Assembly (NCBI GenBank): GCA_964366875.1
Contig: CAYIVF010000001.1
Location: forward strand, 11,393 to 75,392
DNA from: CAYIVF01 sp964366875
GTDB lineage: Bacteria > Patescibacteriota > Minisyncoccia > Minisyncoccales > Staskawiczbacteraceae
Reading direction: 5' to 3'
DNA: 64,000 bases
A program made the translations under genes and the position numbers. This document shows, in pieces, positions 7,707 to 15,481 of the stretch (positions within the stretch are counted from its first letter, which is position 1; the number at the start of each line of letters is the position of its first letter). Under the pieces are notes generated by a model. The model searched no databases and was not told where the DNA came from. It saw only the letters and a program-made list of their open reading frames with translations.

Positions 7707-7726
7707 GAAATAATAAAAAATATGGC
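7691..7726 (+). repeat. Direct repeat boundary, left copy
   Basis: This stretch (core AAAAATTAATTGAGAAATAA, then AT-rich sequence and TATGGC) recurs almost exactly at 8439-8470. Each copy ends one frame with KIN-stop and begins another at the ATG inside TATGGC. The two copies bracket about 750 bp with two small genes. Confidence 0.8.
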
Positions 7727-7889
7727 AAAGAAAATAAAAGAATCTGAAGGTTTTATAGTTAACTGGGGGAAGAAAAAAAGTAGAATGGTATTTTTCGTAC
7801 GTTATAAAGATTTAGTTCCTCCAACTCCGGTTGATCCAATAGACCTTCCGAGGTTTCTTATTGATAAGATTAAGAAAATCAAAAAATAA
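7722..7889 (+). CDS. Small basic protein of unknown function
   Basis: A 55-residue frame from the ATG at 7722 to the TAA at 7889. Lys-rich ends flank FIVNWGKKKSRMVFFVRYK and a Pro-rich turn, LVPPTPVDP. It starts within the repeated boundary and ends 13 bp before the next gene. There is no recognisable domain and no clear ribosome-binding site. It might be a small antitoxin-like or accessory protein, but nothing in the sequence proves it. Confidence 0.4.
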   Translation: MAKKIKESEGFIVNWGKKKSRMVFFVRYKDLVPPTPVDPIDLPRFLIDKIKKIKK

Positions 7890-7902
7890 AAAAGAGAAAA
7901 AT

Positions 7903-8454
7903 ATGATTGGTTTTTGGCACCCATTTGGTCCTCACGGGGGAGAAACGCGGAAACAAATTATTGAACGAAAACGTAAAGAAATTCAAAAGAACAGATGGAC
8001 CCTTTGGTCTTTTCAGTACAGAACGGATAAAACATTAAATCAATGGATTGCTCAAATTAAAAAGAATAAGGGTCGTGTTTTTGTTTTCTGTTCTGACAGC
8101 GAGGGCGCGCGCGATCCAAAAGGTAAGAAATTTTACGCTAAGCAATTTAGGTATCCTACATCTAGTACATGGAACAATATTCCATCTGCAATTGGTATCC
8201 CACATCCCTTCGGTAAAAAACCCCTCGCTTGCGCCTTCAAAGTAAAAAGCATTTATAATCCAGAAGTAATCAGAATACCGAAAGGGATTAAATGGCTTTG
8301 TGTGGGAGAAAATAAGTGGAGAGAGGATAAATTACCCACCAGGGGAGAATATTTGTTAAAATCAGATGGCAGGTGCAAATTAAGGAAGGTTTATAAAATT
8401 TTAGAGTTAGTTTTTCCTTACTTGGTAGTTATAAAAAGTCAAAAAATTAATTGA
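7903..8454 (+). CDS. Hypothetical protein, possibly EVE/PUA-like fold
   Basis: A 183-residue soluble protein from ATG 7903; an in-frame TTG at 7861 would overlap the small gene and is less likely. Features are RWTLWSFQYRT near residue 30, VFVFCSDSEGARDP near 60, IGIPHPFGKKPLACAFKVK near 105, and an aromatic C-terminus ending SQKIN inside the repeated boundary. The order of Trp/aromatic strands followed by a short FKV strand is loosely like EVE or ASCH modified-base-binding domains, which are common near restriction systems. That likeness is a guess. It belongs to the cassette-like block 7.7-8.4 kb. Confidence 0.6.
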   Translation: MIGFWHPFGPHGGETRKQIIERKRKEIQKNRWTLWSFQYRTDKTLNQWIAQIKKNKGRVFVFCSDSEGARDPKGKKFYAKQFRYPTSSTWNNIPSAIGIPHPFGKKPLACAFKVKSIYNPEVIRIPKGIKWLCVGENKWREDKLPTRGEYLLKSDGRCKLRKVYKILELVFPYLVVIKSQKIN

Positions 8455-8470
8455 GAAATAAAAATATGGC
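8439..8470 (+). repeat. Direct repeat boundary, right copy
   Basis: Second copy of the 7691-7726 boundary: a TCAAAAAATTAATTGAGAAATAA core followed by AAATATGGC. The frame starting in it (ATG 8466) stops after 15 codons, so no gene follows here. Confidence 0.8.
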
Positions 8471-8546
8471 GATAGTCAAAAAGAAGCAATTGAAAAGAAT
8501 GGATTGTATATAATTCAATTAACGGATTAAAATTTTTAATAAAAAA

Positions 8547-8786
8547 ATGGACGGGCAGAAGAGGGAAAATGTAAAAATTGGTGCGGAGGTGGATATTGTA
8601 CTTAAGAAAGATCAGCCGACTGGAAAGCTTACTCGCGGAAAAGTGGCGGAGATTTTGACGAGCGACAGTTTTCATCATCGCGGGGTTAAAGTGCGGTTGG
8701 AAGATGGCCAAGTCGGCAGGGTACAAAAAGTTTATCCATCATTCCCCAAGATAAATGGTCAAGAATATCAAGAAGGCATAATATAA
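8547..8786 (+). CDS. ywbE: YwbE family protein
   Basis: A 79-residue protein of the small conserved YwbE family (DUF2196), function unknown. Diagnostic features are the start GQKRENVKIGAEVDIVLKKD, then TGKLTRGKVAEIL, a His pair (FHHRGVKVRL) and DGQVGRV. The family is usually 60-70 residues; the extra tail is FPKINGQEYQEGII. ATG 8547 fits the family start. A strong hairpin terminator follows directly, so it ends the accessory island. Confidence 0.93.
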   Translation: MDGQKRENVKIGAEVDIVLKKDQPTGKLTRGKVAEILTSDSFHHRGVKVRLEDGQVGRVQKVYPSFPKINGQEYQEGII

Positions 8787-8819
8787 ATTAAAAATCGCCG
8801 CCGCGGCGATTTTTAATTT
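8785..8819. terminator. Rho-independent terminator after ywbE
   Basis: A perfect 16-bp stem (AAATTAAAAATCGCCG and complement) with a CCG loop and T-rich flanks on both strands, so it can work in both directions. Confidence 0.9.
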
Positions 8820-8827
8820 ATAAAGGG

Positions 8828-8856
8828 TTGACATCAGCTTTTATAATTATTATAAT
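8828..8856 (+). promoter_or_regulatory. Consensus sigma-70 promoter of the orphan gene at 9009
   Basis: TTGACA (8828-8833), exactly 17 bp, TATAAT (8851-8856). The transcript would have a leader of about 145 nt. The leader contains AAAGGAGGTGA (8885-8895) with no start codon at the right distance, a direct repeat AAAAGCACGAC, and an AGAGAAG/CTTCTCT stem. Confidence 0.85.
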
Positions 8857-9008
8857 TTAAAAATCATAGCACACCTTAACCAAGGAAAGGAGGTGAGTAT
8901 AAAAGCACGACACAAAAGCACGACCAATTCGTAGGTGGGTTGTCGGAAGGGCAGAGAAGAGGCACTGTTTTTACAGCTTCTCTAACCCCTTTGCGAAGGA
9001 TCGACCCT

Positions 9009-9278
9009 ATGTCCAAGAAGATCAAGCGTATGTCGTCATTGACGCCCGAAGAAAGAGAGTTTATCTGTTCCCACGCGCTCCCTGATGGGGACACTGTAGG
9101 CGGCAATCATGTCTACCGTGTCCGCCAGCTCTTTCACGGAAAGTTTGGCTTTCGGGTCGGCGATGCGACGGTACGTCGTCTTCTGACACAGAAACACTGG
9201 CGCAACGGAAATGGTTCTGGCAGCGGGGCGCAGCCGCCTCGCTACAAGCGGCCGAGTGTTGCGCTTTTGATCCATTAG
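9009..9278 (+). CDS. GC-richer orphan gene, unknown function
   Basis: An 89-residue basic protein from ATG 9009, preceded by AAGGA; an in-frame ATG at 8940 lies in the structured leader and is less likely. The sequence runs SSLTPEEREFICSHALPDGD, then VYRVRQLFHGKFGFRVGDATVRRLL, which could be a small helical DNA-binding unit, and a Gly/Ser-rich tail. Codons are unlike neighbouring genes (CGC, CTC, GGC and TCC are frequent, whereas neighbours prefer AGA and TTA). It is a single-gene transcription unit with its own consensus promoter and terminator. Confidence 0.65.
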   Translation: MSKKIKRMSSLTPEEREFICSHALPDGDTVGGNHVYRVRQLFHGKFGFRVGDATVRRLLTQKHWRNGNGSGSGAQPPRYKRPSVALLIH

Positions 9279-9304
9279 GGATCATCGCCTTTCTTTTTTC
9301 GCAT

Positions 9305-9343
9305 GAGCTGCGGCAAACCCTGTCGTAGCTCTCTCTTTTTTTT
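9305..9343 (+). terminator. Rho-independent terminator after the orphan gene
   Basis: A hairpin GAGCTGCGGCA / TGTCGTAGCTC with one G-U pair and a short loop, followed by a T-rich tract. Confidence 0.8.
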
Positions 9344-9360
9344 ACAAAAAGAATAGGGGC

Positions 9361-9389
9361 TTGTGCTAAGCTGAAAAATATGCTAAAAT
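9361..9389 (+). promoter_or_regulatory. Promoter of the lepB-hisS-rpsU-yqeY operon
   Basis: TTGTGC (9361-9366), 17 bp, TAAAAT (9384-9389), about 22-24 nt upstream of the lepB start. The leader shows no Shine-Dalgarno sequence. Confidence 0.65.
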
Positions 9390-9418
9390 GAAGAATAAAA
9401 ATTTAAGAAAATAGAAAA

Positions 9419-9967
9419 ATGACAGAAAACAAATATTTATCTTTTACCTGGGAGCTTTTTAAGATAGCGGTCATTGCTTTAGTGATAGTGCTGCCTATCC
9501 GCTATTTTTTATTCCAGCCGTTTATAGTGAAAGGAGAATCAATGTCGCCCAATTTTAAATCGGGAGACTATTTGATAGTTGACGAAATCTCTTACAGGTT
9601 TGCGGAGCCCTCTAGAGGCGATGTTATTGTTTTTAAATATCCTAAAGACACAACTCAGAAGTTTATAAAACGGGTGATTGGATTGCCCAATGAAACAGTG
9701 GATATAAAAGATGGGCAGATTTCAATAATGAAAGACGGCAAAAGCTCTGTATTAAATGAAAACTATCTTCCTAAAGATTTAAAGACATACGGAACCGTAA
9801 ACATTGCTCTGGGCTCTGGCGAGTTTTTCGTATTAGGAGACAACAGGGAATATTCTTACGACTCTCGAGTATGGGGAGTTATGCCAAAAAAAGATATAAT
9901 AGGCAAAGCATTCTTGAGGATTTTCCCGGTAGCAGCCTTGTCTGGAATACCTAGCCCTGCTTATTAA
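9419..9967 (+). CDS. lepB: Signal peptidase I
   Basis: It cleaves signal peptides from exported proteins at the outer face of the membrane. The 182-residue protein has one N-terminal TM segment (about 14-32), the nucleophile in GESMSP (S41), the general base in FIKRVIGLP (K84), and the conserved GDNREYSYDSRVWG box. It is a compact, Gram-positive-like form with one anchor. It is the first gene of an operon with hisS, rpsU and yqeY. Substrates in this window likely include the large secreted surface proteins at 37.5 and 45.0 kb. Confidence 0.97.
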   Translation: MTENKYLSFTWELFKIAVIALVIVLPIRYFLFQPFIVKGESMSPNFKSGDYLIVDEISYRFAEPSRGDVIVFKYPKDTTQKFIKRVIGLPNETVDIKDGQISIMKDGKSSVLNENYLPKDLKTYGTVNIALGSGEFFVLGDNREYSYDSRVWGVMPKKDIIGKAFLRIFPVAALSGIPSPAY

Positions 9968-9980
9968 TCATATTTTTTTC

Positions 9981-11261
9981 ATGAGCAAAATAAGGTTTCA
10001 AAGTTTAACCGGCATGCACGATATCTTGCCCGAAGACCAGGTCTATTTTAAAAAGCTCCAAAAAGCAGTAGAAGCTATTGTTGACTATTACGGGTATGAA
10101 AAGATAGAAACCCCTATTTTAGAGTTGACTGAAGTTTTTTCAAAAGCAGTTGGCCAAAATACAGATATTGTGGAAAAGCAAATGTACACATTCAGGACAA
10201 AAGGAGGAGATTTAGTTTCTTTAAGGCCCGAAGGTACGGCTGCCATAATGAGAAGTTATATTGAGCATGGAATGCACAATTTGCCGCAGCCCGTAAAGCT
10301 TTGGTATTTGGGCCCATTTTTCAGATATGAAAGGCCGCAGGCAGGCAGATTCAGGCAGTTTCACCAGTTTGGTTTTGAAGCGTTAGGCGAACAAAACCCT
10401 TCTATAGACGGACAGATTATACAGATGAGCTACGATGTTTTAAAAGGATTAGGTTTTAAGAATATAAAAATAGAAGTTAACTCAATTGGAGATTCAGAAT
10501 GCCGTCCGTATTTTAAAAAAATATTGGCTAGCTATTTCAGATCCCGAAGAGCATCCCTGTGTTCTGACTGCCAGAGAAGATTAAAAGATAATCCCTTGAG
10601 GATTTTGGATTGCAAAGAAGAAAAGTGCCAGAGAGTAAAAGCGGGAGCTCCCCAGATAATTGACCATCTTTGCGAAAACTGCCATGCGCATTTCAAGCAG
10701 GTGTTAGAGTTTTTAGACGAATTGGAGCTGCCCTACACCTTGAATCCATATTTGGTAAGAGGATTAGATTACTATACTAAAACAGTTTTTGAGATTGTAG
10801 AAAATTCCGAAACTGGCCAAGCGCAGGGAGCTTTACTGGGCGGAGGCAGGTATGACAACTTAGCAAAGACATTAGGCGGCAGAGATACTCCGGCTTGCGG
10901 GGCGGCAGGAGGAGTAGAGCGCATAATATCTTTAATTAAAGCCAAAGAAACCAAAACCCTTCCAAAACAAGAGCCTAAAATATTTTTAGCTCAATTGGGG
11001 CAACTGGCGAAAAGAAAAAGCATGAAGCTGTTTGAGGAATTCAGAGCAGCTAAAATACCGGTAGCTGAATCATTTTCAAAAGATTCATTGAAGACGCAAT
11101 TAAGGACCGCCAATAAAATGGGAATAAGATGGGTTTTGATTTTTGGCCAAAAAGAAGCATTGGAAGATTTTATTACTTTGAGAGATATGGATACTGGCAC
11201 TCAAAAAGAAATAAAACTTGACAAGGTCGTAAAAGAAATGAAAACTAAAATTAAAAAGTAG
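9981..11261 (+). CDS. hisS: Histidyl-tRNA synthetase
   Basis: It charges tRNA-His. The 426 residues are standard length. Class II motif 2 appears as FRYERPQAGRFRQFHQFG, the histidine-binding signature as VRGLDYYTKTVFE, motif 3 near GGVERI, and the C-terminal anticodon-binding domain from about 330 on. Between motif 2 and the histidine-binding box lies a four-Cys insert (CSDCQRRL...LDCKEEKC...CENC) that may bind zinc. It is 13 bp after lepB and 1 bp before rpsU. Confidence 0.98.
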   Translation: MSKIRFQSLTGMHDILPEDQVYFKKLQKAVEAIVDYYGYEKIETPILELTEVFSKAVGQNTDIVEKQMYTFRTKGGDLVSLRPEGTAAIMRSYIEHGMHNLPQPVKLWYLGPFFRYERPQAGRFRQFHQFGFEALGEQNPSIDGQIIQMSYDVLKGLGFKNIKIEVNSIGDSECRPYFKKILASYFRSRRASLCSDCQRRLKDNPLRILDCKEEKCQRVKAGAPQIIDHLCENCHAHFKQVLEFLDELELPYTLNPYLVRGLDYYTKTVFEIVENSETGQAQGALLGGGRYDNLAKTLGGRDTPACGAAGGVERIISLIKAKETKTLPKQEPKIFLAQLGQLAKRKSMKLFEEFRAAKIPVAESFSKDSLKTQLRTANKMGIRWVLIFGQKEALEDFITLRDMDTGTQKEIKLDKVVKEMKTKIKK

Positions 11262-11262
11262 T

Positions 11263-11481
11263 ATGGTTTTACAAGTAAGAAGAAAAGAAAGAGAAACTTC
11301 CCAAAATTTAGTTCACCGTTTTACTAAGGTTGTAAGGCAATCAGGAGTTTTGCTCCAAATAAGGTCTAAGCAGTTTCACAAGAGGCCTAAGTCAGCCTTG
11401 GCAAAAAAGAGAAGCGCTTTAAGGCGAGTTGAACTTAAAGCCGAGAGAATAAAGCAAGACAAGTTAGCCAAACCCAAGTAA
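11263..11481 (+). CDS. rpsU: Ribosomal protein bS21
   Basis: A small-subunit protein near the anti-Shine-Dalgarno region of 16S rRNA. The 72-residue, highly basic sequence has the family pattern RRKERETSQNLVHRFTK...SGVLL and a Lys/Arg-rich tail with KKRSALRR. The gene is packed between hisS and yqeY with 1-bp gaps. Placement with yqeY is common in many bacteria. Confidence 0.93.
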   Translation: MVLQVRRKERETSQNLVHRFTKVVRQSGVLLQIRSKQFHKRPKSALAKKRSALRRVELKAERIKQDKLAKPK

Positions 11482-11482
11482 T

Positions 11483-11980
11483 ATGTTAAAGCAGCAAATT
11501 CAAAATGCCGTGAATGAGGCATTAAAATCAGGCGACCAGCTGATGGCTGGCACCCTGCGCATGCTTTTAGCTTCTGTTATTACAAAAGAAAAAGAGAAGA
11601 GATATAAAATTTCAAAGCAAAAACCAGAATTGAAAGAAGAAAATTTAGTAAAAGAATCTTTTTTGACAGATGAGGAAATAATTGAAGTTATATCCTCTGA
11701 AATTAAAAAAAGGAAAGACGCTGTAGTTTTATATGAAAAAGGCAATAGGCAGGAATTGGCAGACAAAGAAAAAAAAGAAATTGAAGTTCTAAAGAAATAT
11801 TTGCCAGAGCAGTTGCCAGAAGAGGAGCTAAAGAAATTAGTTGAAGAATCAATCAGCAATGTGGGGGCTAAAGAAATAAAAGATATGGGAAGAATTATGG
11901 CAGACTTAATGCCAAAAGTAAAAGGCAAGGCAGATTCAGGCGAAATCTCAAGAATTATAAAAGAGCTATTATCTAAATAA
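11483..11980 (+). CDS. yqeY: GatB/YqeY domain protein
   Basis: A 165-residue YqeY-family protein related to the C-terminal domain of the GatB amidotransferase subunit; its exact role is unsettled. Visible are LKSGDQLMAGTLRMLLASV, EEIIEVISSEIKKRKDAV, KKYLPEQLPEEELKKLV, GAKEIKDMGRIMADLMPKV, and GKADSGEISRIIKELL. It is the last gene of the lepB operon and is followed by a GC-rich terminator. Confidence 0.95.
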   Translation: MLKQQIQNAVNEALKSGDQLMAGTLRMLLASVITKEKEKRYKISKQKPELKEENLVKESFLTDEEIIEVISSEIKKRKDAVVLYEKGNRQELADKEKKEIEVLKKYLPEQLPEEELKKLVEESISNVGAKEIKDMGRIMADLMPKVKGKADSGEISRIIKELLSK

Positions 11981-11981
11981 C

Positions 11982-12012
11982 AAAAAGAGCCCGGTGGATA
12001 CCGGGCTTTTTG
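11982..12012 (+). terminator. Rho-independent terminator after yqeY
   Basis: GCCCGGT-GGAT-ACCGGGC stem-loop (11989-12006) flanked by A and T tracts. Confidence 0.92.
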
Positions 12013-12046
12013 TTTAATTCGGCTTTACGAAGAAGGTTGCAAAAGT

Positions 12047-12075
12047 TTGACAAAATAATGGAATTTTAGTAGGGT
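12047..12075 (+). promoter_or_regulatory. Promoter of the orphan gene at 12140
   Basis: TTGACA (12047-12052), 17 bp, TAGGGT (12070-12075, a weak -10). The leader is about 58 nt and ends in a clear GGGAGGA ribosome-binding site at 12126-12132. Confidence 0.6.
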
Positions 12076-12139
12076 AATTTATTGTTCCTTGTGTCACAAG
12101 TGTTGCTCTTTACATCGCAAACCATGGGAGGATGTTGCT

Positions 12140-12697
12140 ATGCACAATCCAAGATTTAGAGATGCTCTGAGCGAACAGTTTGATGCCACGGAAGTTCAGC
12201 AAATTGTTGACTTCGTGGAGAAAGGTTTTTCTCTGAACGGAGAAATTGTTGTTGTTAGCGTTTTTTTCTATGCCAAAGAGCATGGGAAATCGCTAGACGA
12301 GGTTTTTGCGGTTTGCGAAGCAGAATGGATGAGAAGCTGGAAGTATCAGCACCCCGACATAAAGGGCGATCCTGATGCTCCCGGTGCTGCAGGACTTCAA
12401 AACAGGGTTTCGCTGGTCAATATCTACAACGCGCTTGGAATTCCCAACCCTCACGAAGAGGGCAGAAAGATTCCCAAGGAACCGCTGATAATGAAGACCA
12501 GAAACTCGACCTACAGAATTGGTCCGGCAGATGAAAACGGCGAACGGACCATAGCCAGAGATGGAAAGCCATTGGCATTCTCTCGTTGCAAGATAATCTT
12601 TCTCGCCAAAGGAAAGATCATGCAATGTGTGCCGCTCGGTTGCGCTGATATCCAGCAGTGGACCACATCTTGCATAGAGTCAGTAACTGTTGGTTGA
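12140..12697 (+). CDS. GC-richer orphan gene, unknown function
   Basis: A 185-residue soluble protein. ATG 12140 is chosen over 12089 because GGGAGGA lies just upstream of it. The N-terminal half is helical (DATEVQQIVDFVEKGFSL, AKEHGKSLDEVFAVCEAEW). The C-terminal about 65 residues look beta-rich: NSTYRIGPADENGERTI, GKPLAFSRCKIIFL, then WTTSCIESV. Codon choice is GC-richer than in the surrounding housekeeping genes. It has its own promoter and terminator between two conserved operons, which suggests acquisition as a unit. I do not know a function. Confidence 0.7.
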   Translation: MHNPRFRDALSEQFDATEVQQIVDFVEKGFSLNGEIVVVSVFFYAKEHGKSLDEVFAVCEAEWMRSWKYQHPDIKGDPDAPGAAGLQNRVSLVNIYNALGIPNPHEEGRKIPKEPLIMKTRNSTYRIGPADENGERTIARDGKPLAFSRCKIIFLAKGKIMQCVPLGCADIQQWTTSCIESVTVG

Positions 12698-12728
12698 TGC
12701 CAACGAGTTTCGACTTATTTTCTCTATT

Positions 12729-12757
12729 GGCTTACGACTCCGGTCGCGAGCCTTTTT
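12729..12757 (+). terminator. Rho-independent terminator after the orphan gene at 12140
   Basis: Nested stems GGCT/AGCC and CGAC/GTCG (12729-12752) followed by TTTTT. Confidence 0.75.
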
Positions 12758-12777
12758 ATTTTCTTTCAAAAATAGGT

Positions 12778-12783
12778 TAAAAT
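12778..12783 (+). promoter_or_regulatory. -10 box of ybeY, leaderless
   Basis: TAAAAT ends 7 bases before the ybeY ATG at 12791. Transcription should begin at or next to the start codon. Confidence 0.5.
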
Positions 12784-12790
12784 AGAAGAA

Positions 12791-13198
12791 ATGATTGAAA
12801 TAAACAATCTTACAGGTTTTTCTGTGGATAAAAAATTTTTCACAGGGGTTGCAAAAAAAGTTTTAAAAGGCGAAAATAGAGGAAGAGAAAAAATATCTCT
12901 GGCTTTTGTTAATAAAGAAGAGATAAAAAAACTTAACAAAAAATTCCGAAAGAAGAACGAAGCTACTGATGTTCTATCGTTTGAATTAAAAGAAAAGGAT
13001 TTTTTAGGCGAAATCGTTATTTGTCCGGAAATTGTAAAAGAAAACGCCACCAAGCGCAAAACGGCCGCAAAGCAAGAAATGGCAAAAGTATTTATACATG
13101 GTATTTTGCACTTGCTGGGGTATGAGCACGAAAAAACGAACAAGGATGCGGAAATAATGGAAAAAAAACAAGAAAAGTATTTATCAAAGCTCAGCTAG
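12791..13198 (+). CDS. ybeY: Endoribonuclease YbeY
   Basis: A zinc endoribonuclease for 16S rRNA 3'-end maturation and ribosome quality control. In 135 residues the metal site HGILHLLGYEH is complete (H103, H107, H113), preceded by the family motif TDVLSFEL and the GEIVICPE strand. It is followed 3 bp later by ftsA and likely heads a ybeY-ftsA-ftsZ transcript from a leaderless promoter. Confidence 0.96.
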   Translation: MIEINNLTGFSVDKKFFTGVAKKVLKGENRGREKISLAFVNKEEIKKLNKKFRKKNEATDVLSFELKEKDFLGEIVICPEIVKENATKRKTAAKQEMAKVFIHGILHLLGYEHEKTNKDAEIMEKKQEKYLSKLS

Positions 13199-13201
13199 TT
13201 T

Positions 13202-14425
13202 ATGTCTAGAGGTAACATTGTTGCCGGTTTAGATATCGGAACAGGCAGTATTAAAGCATTGGTTGCCCAAAAGAAAGGAAAAGATTGGGAGGTTTTGTCA
13301 TATGCAGAAATTCCTTCATTTGGTTTAAGAAAAGGAGCTGTAGTTGACATAGAAGAAACTTCAAAGAACGTGCAATTAATAATGTCTGGAATTGAGAAAG
13401 ATTGCAACAGAAGAGTCAGCTCTGTGTTTGTAAATATTGGAGGCAATCATCTTTATGTTACTCCGTCTGACGGCATCATCTCTGTTTCCAGGGCCGACCA
13501 AAGAATTTCTAAAGAAGACGTTGAAAGAGTTTTACAGGCCACTAGAGCTGTTAATATTCCTTCCAATGAAGAGGTTCTTGATGTCTTCCCCCGAGAATTT
13601 ATTATTGACGACCAAAAAGGCATAAAACAGCCTTTAGATTTAACTGGCGTAAGATTAGAGGCAAAAGTTCTGCTGCTTTGCGTTTTTTCTCCGTATTTTG
13701 TAAAACTTACTCAATCTGTTTTAAATGCTAAACTGCAGATTAATGATGTGGTGCCTTCTCCCTTGGCTGCTGCAAAAGCTGTTTTGACACCTCAGCAAAA
13801 AGAACTGGGAGTTGCCTTAATTGATATTGGAGCTAACACCACGAGCCTGGCGGTTTTTGAAGAGGGAGATTTGATACATCTTGCCGTATTTCCAATAGGG
13901 TCAGCTAACATTACAAATGACATTGCCATTGGTCTGCGCACCGAAGTGCCAATTGCAGAATCTATTAAAAAACAGCACGGCACATGTATGTTTGCTAAAA
14001 CAGATAAAGACAAAAAAGAGCAATCTCGCAAAAAAATTGAAGTTTTTGATAAATCGTCTTCACTGTCTTTCACAAAAAAGAACTTAGTGGATATTATTGA
14101 GCCAAGGGTTTCTGAAATTTTAGATTTGATTCAAAAAGAATTAAAAAAGATTGGCAGGCAGGAGCTTTTGCCCGGAGGAATTGTTTTAACCGGGGGCGGA
14201 GCTAAAATTCCAAGAATAAAAGAGCTTACAAAAGATACTTTAAAACTTGCCTGTGAAATAGGCATACCAAAAGGAATAATGGGGTTAGAAGAAGATCCTT
14301 CATTGGCCACTGTTGCGGGGTTGGCCTTAGGAGGGGTTGATTTTGATGAAGAAGCAGGTATACTGGGAGTTGCAAAGGGATGGGGCGCTAGAATTAAAAA
14401 GTTTTTCAGGGCCTTTATTCCTTAA
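13202..14425 (+). CDS. ftsA: Cell division protein FtsA
   Basis: An actin-like ATPase that ties FtsZ to the membrane. The 407 residues show phosphate 1 VAGLDIGTGSIKALVA, the 1C-type insert, ALIDIGANTTSLAVFE (phosphate 2), and the adenosine motif GIVLTGGGAKIPRI. The C-terminus, GWGARIKKFFRAFIP, is a short amphipathic helix suited to membrane binding. It lies 6 bp before ftsZ. The partner FtsZ lacks the C-terminal peptide FtsA normally binds, so the contact must differ here. Confidence 0.96.
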   Translation: MSRGNIVAGLDIGTGSIKALVAQKKGKDWEVLSYAEIPSFGLRKGAVVDIEETSKNVQLIMSGIEKDCNRRVSSVFVNIGGNHLYVTPSDGIISVSRADQRISKEDVERVLQATRAVNIPSNEEVLDVFPREFIIDDQKGIKQPLDLTGVRLEAKVLLLCVFSPYFVKLTQSVLNAKLQINDVVPSPLAAAKAVLTPQQKELGVALIDIGANTTSLAVFEEGDLIHLAVFPIGSANITNDIAIGLRTEVPIAESIKKQHGTCMFAKTDKDKKEQSRKKIEVFDKSSSLSFTKKNLVDIIEPRVSEILDLIQKELKKIGRQELLPGGIVLTGGGAKIPRIKELTKDTLKLACEIGIPKGIMGLEEDPSLATVAGLALGGVDFDEEAGILGVAKGWGARIKKFFRAFIP

Positions 14426-14431
14426 AGATTT

Positions 14432-15352
14432 ATGAATCCGCAAATTAAAGTAATAGGAGTGGGAGGCTCTGGCTCTAATACCGTTTCTCGCATGGCTAAG
14501 TTTAACATTCAAGGCGTTGAACTTGTTGCCGTGAATACTGATGCTCAGGCCTTGCATTTTGTAAAAACTAAGGAGAAGATTCTAATTGGTAAAAATATTA
14601 CCCGCGGTTTAGGCACTGGCATGGATGTTGTTTTGGGTAAAAAGGCGGCCGAAGAAAGCAGGCAAGAGCTATCAGAAAAATTAAAAGGGGCAGATATGGT
14701 TTTTATTACAGGAGGAATGGGAGGCGGCACGGGTTCGAGCGCCGCACCAGTTATTGCCGAGCTCTCAAAAGGTCTTGGCATTTTAACTGTTGCCGTGGTA
14801 ACAACTCCTTTTTCTTTTGAGGGCGAGCAGAGAAAAAAAGTGGCAGCGCAGGCCCTAGAAAGATTAAAAGCTCAGGTTGATTCTTTGCTAGTTATATCCA
14901 ACGACAATCTTTTAAAAATAATTGACGAGAAGACTACGGTATCAAATGCTTTTGAAATTTGCGACGGGATTTTACACGAAGCAGTGCAAGGCATCACTGA
15001 TTTAATTTTAGTGCCCGGGATTATAAACATTGATTTTGCTTCAGTGGTTTCAATTATGAAAAATTCAGGTCACGCTCTTTTTGGAGTCGGCAAAGCAACA
15101 GGTGAAAACCGCGCAGTAAAGGCAGCCCAAGCAGCAATTAATTCTCCTTTGTTGGATTTTTCAATCAAGGGAGCTAAAGGAGTTTTGTTTTCTGCTTTTG
15201 GAAACGATATAACTTTAAACGAGATTCAAGAAGCGGCAAAAATTATTACAGAAAACGTTGATTCAAAAGCGCAGATAATTTTCGGCGCAGTAAAAGACAA
15301 CAGTTTGAAAAAAGGCGAAATAAAAATCACCGCAATCGCAACGAATTTCTAA
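14432..15352 (+). CDS. ftsZ: Cell division protein FtsZ, tailless variant
   Basis: A tubulin-like GTPase of the division ring. The 306 residues cover only the globular core. The nucleotide-binding glycine loop is GGMGGGTGSSAAP (about 94-106) and NTDAQAL is present. The catalytic T7 loop reads NIDFASV (N199, D201), with Ser204 where the second catalytic Asp of NxDFAD normally lies. The protein ends at ITAIATNF, with no linker and no conserved C-terminal FtsA/ZipA-binding peptide. A terminator follows. Either it is a slow or inactive GTPase adapted to this lineage, or another FtsZ exists elsewhere. Confidence 0.96.
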   Translation: MNPQIKVIGVGGSGSNTVSRMAKFNIQGVELVAVNTDAQALHFVKTKEKILIGKNITRGLGTGMDVVLGKKAAEESRQELSEKLKGADMVFITGGMGGGTGSSAAPVIAELSKGLGILTVAVVTTPFSFEGEQRKKVAAQALERLKAQVDSLLVISNDNLLKIIDEKTTVSNAFEICDGILHEAVQGITDLILVPGIINIDFASVVSIMKNSGHALFGVGKATGENRAVKAAQAAINSPLLDFSIKGAKGVLFSAFGNDITLNEIQEAAKIITENVDSKAQIIFGAVKDNSLKKGEIKITAIATNF

Positions 15353-15361
15353 AAACAACAC

Positions 15362-15389
15362 AAAATGTCCTAATTTCGGGGCATTTTTT
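15362..15389 (+). terminator. Terminator after ftsZ
   Basis: An AAAATGTCC / GGGGCATTTT hairpin (with G-U pairing) ending in a six-T run. Confidence 0.7.
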
Positions 15390-15453
15390 ATTGTTTTGCG
15401 TCTGATGGGACATGGGTCGCACTTATCCACAGATTTAATATACAAAGTGGGGC

Positions 15454-15481
15454 TTGACCTGCTTTTTGCTTGGAGTAAAAT
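15454..15481 (+). promoter_or_regulatory. Promoter of nrdD-nrdG
   Basis: TTGACC (15454-15459), 16 bp, TAAAAT (15476-15481). It would give a leader of about 175 nt before nrdD. A perfect DnaA-type 9-mer TTATCCACA lies upstream at 15423-15431. Confidence 0.65.

Noticed and set aside
8940..9008. Upstream extension of the orphan gene to ATG 8940
   Set aside because: The extra part overlaps a structured leader, and AAGGA lies just before ATG 9009.
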